This document shows, piece by piece, positions 6,016 through 6,181 of a stretch of 6,181 nucleotides of DNA. The stretch lies in NCBI GenBank assembly GCA_946403565.1, contig CAMJAJ010000090.1, forward strand, positions 1 through 6,181, read 5' to 3'. The notes beneath the pieces are model-generated. The model did no database searches, had not been told where the DNA came from, and worked only from the letters and a program-made list of their open reading frames with translations. The stretch is from an uncultured Treponema sp. (lineage in GTDB: Bacteria; Spirochaetota; Spirochaetia; Treponematales; Treponemataceae). Position numbers and translations under genes: made by a program. Position 1 is the first letter of the stretch; every line of letters begins with the position of its first letter.

Positions 6016-6025
6016 CGTGCTTTTT

Positions 6026-6075
6026 TCCGGGGGGCAGCCCCCGGAGCCCCAAGCCCCCCGTTGATTTTTGGGGGG
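6026..6075 (+). terminator. G/C-run terminator with competing stems, end of the transporter operon
   Basis: Starting 11 bases after the SBP2 stop there are three possible stems. TCCGGGGG (6026-6033) can pair with CCCCCGGA (6038-6045) around GCAG. CGGGGGGC (6028-6035) can pair with GCCCCCCG (6053-6060), directly followed by the T-rich tail TTGATTTTT (6061-6069). CCCCCC (6054-6059) can pair with GGGGGG (6070-6075). Only the second has the geometry of an intrinsic terminator. The position at the operon end supports a termination role; which stem forms is unknown. Confidence 0.7.
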
Positions 6076-6181
6076 TGCCCGGTCAGTCTATACTGTATGT
6101 CTGGACGATTTGAACTCTTTGCGCCTATTGGAGCAAATGACCGGGTTTTACCTGCCCGCCAGTTTTGTAACCATATCGCTG
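6076..6181 (+). other. Trailing intergenic region, possible upstream region of next gene
   Basis: No coding frame is supported here. It holds an inverted repeat TTTGC (6118-6122) / GCAAA (6133-6137), with an inner CC/GG pairing, that could be an operator or small hairpin. It also holds the word TGTAACCATA (6166-6175), which differs by one base from TGTTACCATA at the predicted promoter (2328-2337). A TATACT at 6089-6094 has no good -35 partner. A promoter for a gene beyond the right edge is plausible but unproven. Confidence 0.3.

Noticed and set aside
6089..6094. TATACT as a promoter -10 element
   Set aside because: It matches 5 of 6, but no acceptable -35 lies 15-19 bases upstream; TTGATT at 6061-6066 is 22 bases away.
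1..6181. CRISPR array, tRNA, rRNA, insertion sequence or toxin-antitoxin pair
   Set aside because: No regularly spaced repeats, cloverleaf, rRNA-like stretch, transposase motif or small gene pair was seen on either strand.

Overview
The window is GC-rich and tightly coded, with every supported gene on the + strand. It holds a carbohydrate-type ABC import locus next to the 3' end of a signalling gene. The organism cannot be fixed from sequence alone. The gene set (hybrid histidine kinase with Hpt, LplA/LplB/YtcP-type importer with no ATPase gene alongside, AGGAGG Shine-Dalgarno sites) fits a gut- or rumen-type anaerobe. The relaxed lipobox F-I-S-C in the second binding protein leans towards a spirochaete (Treponema-like). 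A GC-rich Firmicute remains possible.

Layout: (1) 1-800, the 3' end of a hybrid sensor kinase: the last part of a receiver domain, an Hpt phosphotransfer domain and a small helical tail. (2) 801-921, a short gap with imperfect direct repeats and no clear terminator. (3) 922-2205, a lipoprotein solute-binding protein (SBP1) of the UgpB/family 1 type. (4) 2206-2450, a 245-base gap with, in order, a post-stop hairpin, an A-free C-rich tract that looks like a Rho-utilisation site, an extended -10 sigma70-type promoter and a leader hairpin followed by four Ts. (5) 2451-3395 and 3409-4296, two permeases with EAA loops, of the LplB and YtcP/LplC types, coupled by a Shine-Dalgarno that overlaps the stop codon. 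(6) 4297-4434, a 138-base structured spacer: a strong two-part hairpin, then a leader in which the Shine-Dalgarno of the next gene can be paired away. (7) 4435-6015, a second lipoprotein binding protein (SBP2) of the LplA type. (8) 6016-6181, a G/C-run terminator with several mutually exclusive stems, then the possible upstream region of a gene outside the window.

Working model: LplB and YtcP form the membrane channel and SBP2 is their dedicated substrate receptor. The ATPase must come from elsewhere, as is common for this family (shared MsmK/MsmX-type ATPases). SBP1 sits directly after the kinase and belongs to a different binding-protein type. It may be a second receptor for the same channel, or a co-sensor delivering ligand information to the kinase. 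The most notable parts are the two-receptor, one-channel arrangement beside a phosphorelay kinase and the RNA structures in the three intergenic regions. No CRISPR array, tRNA, rRNA or mobile element is visible.
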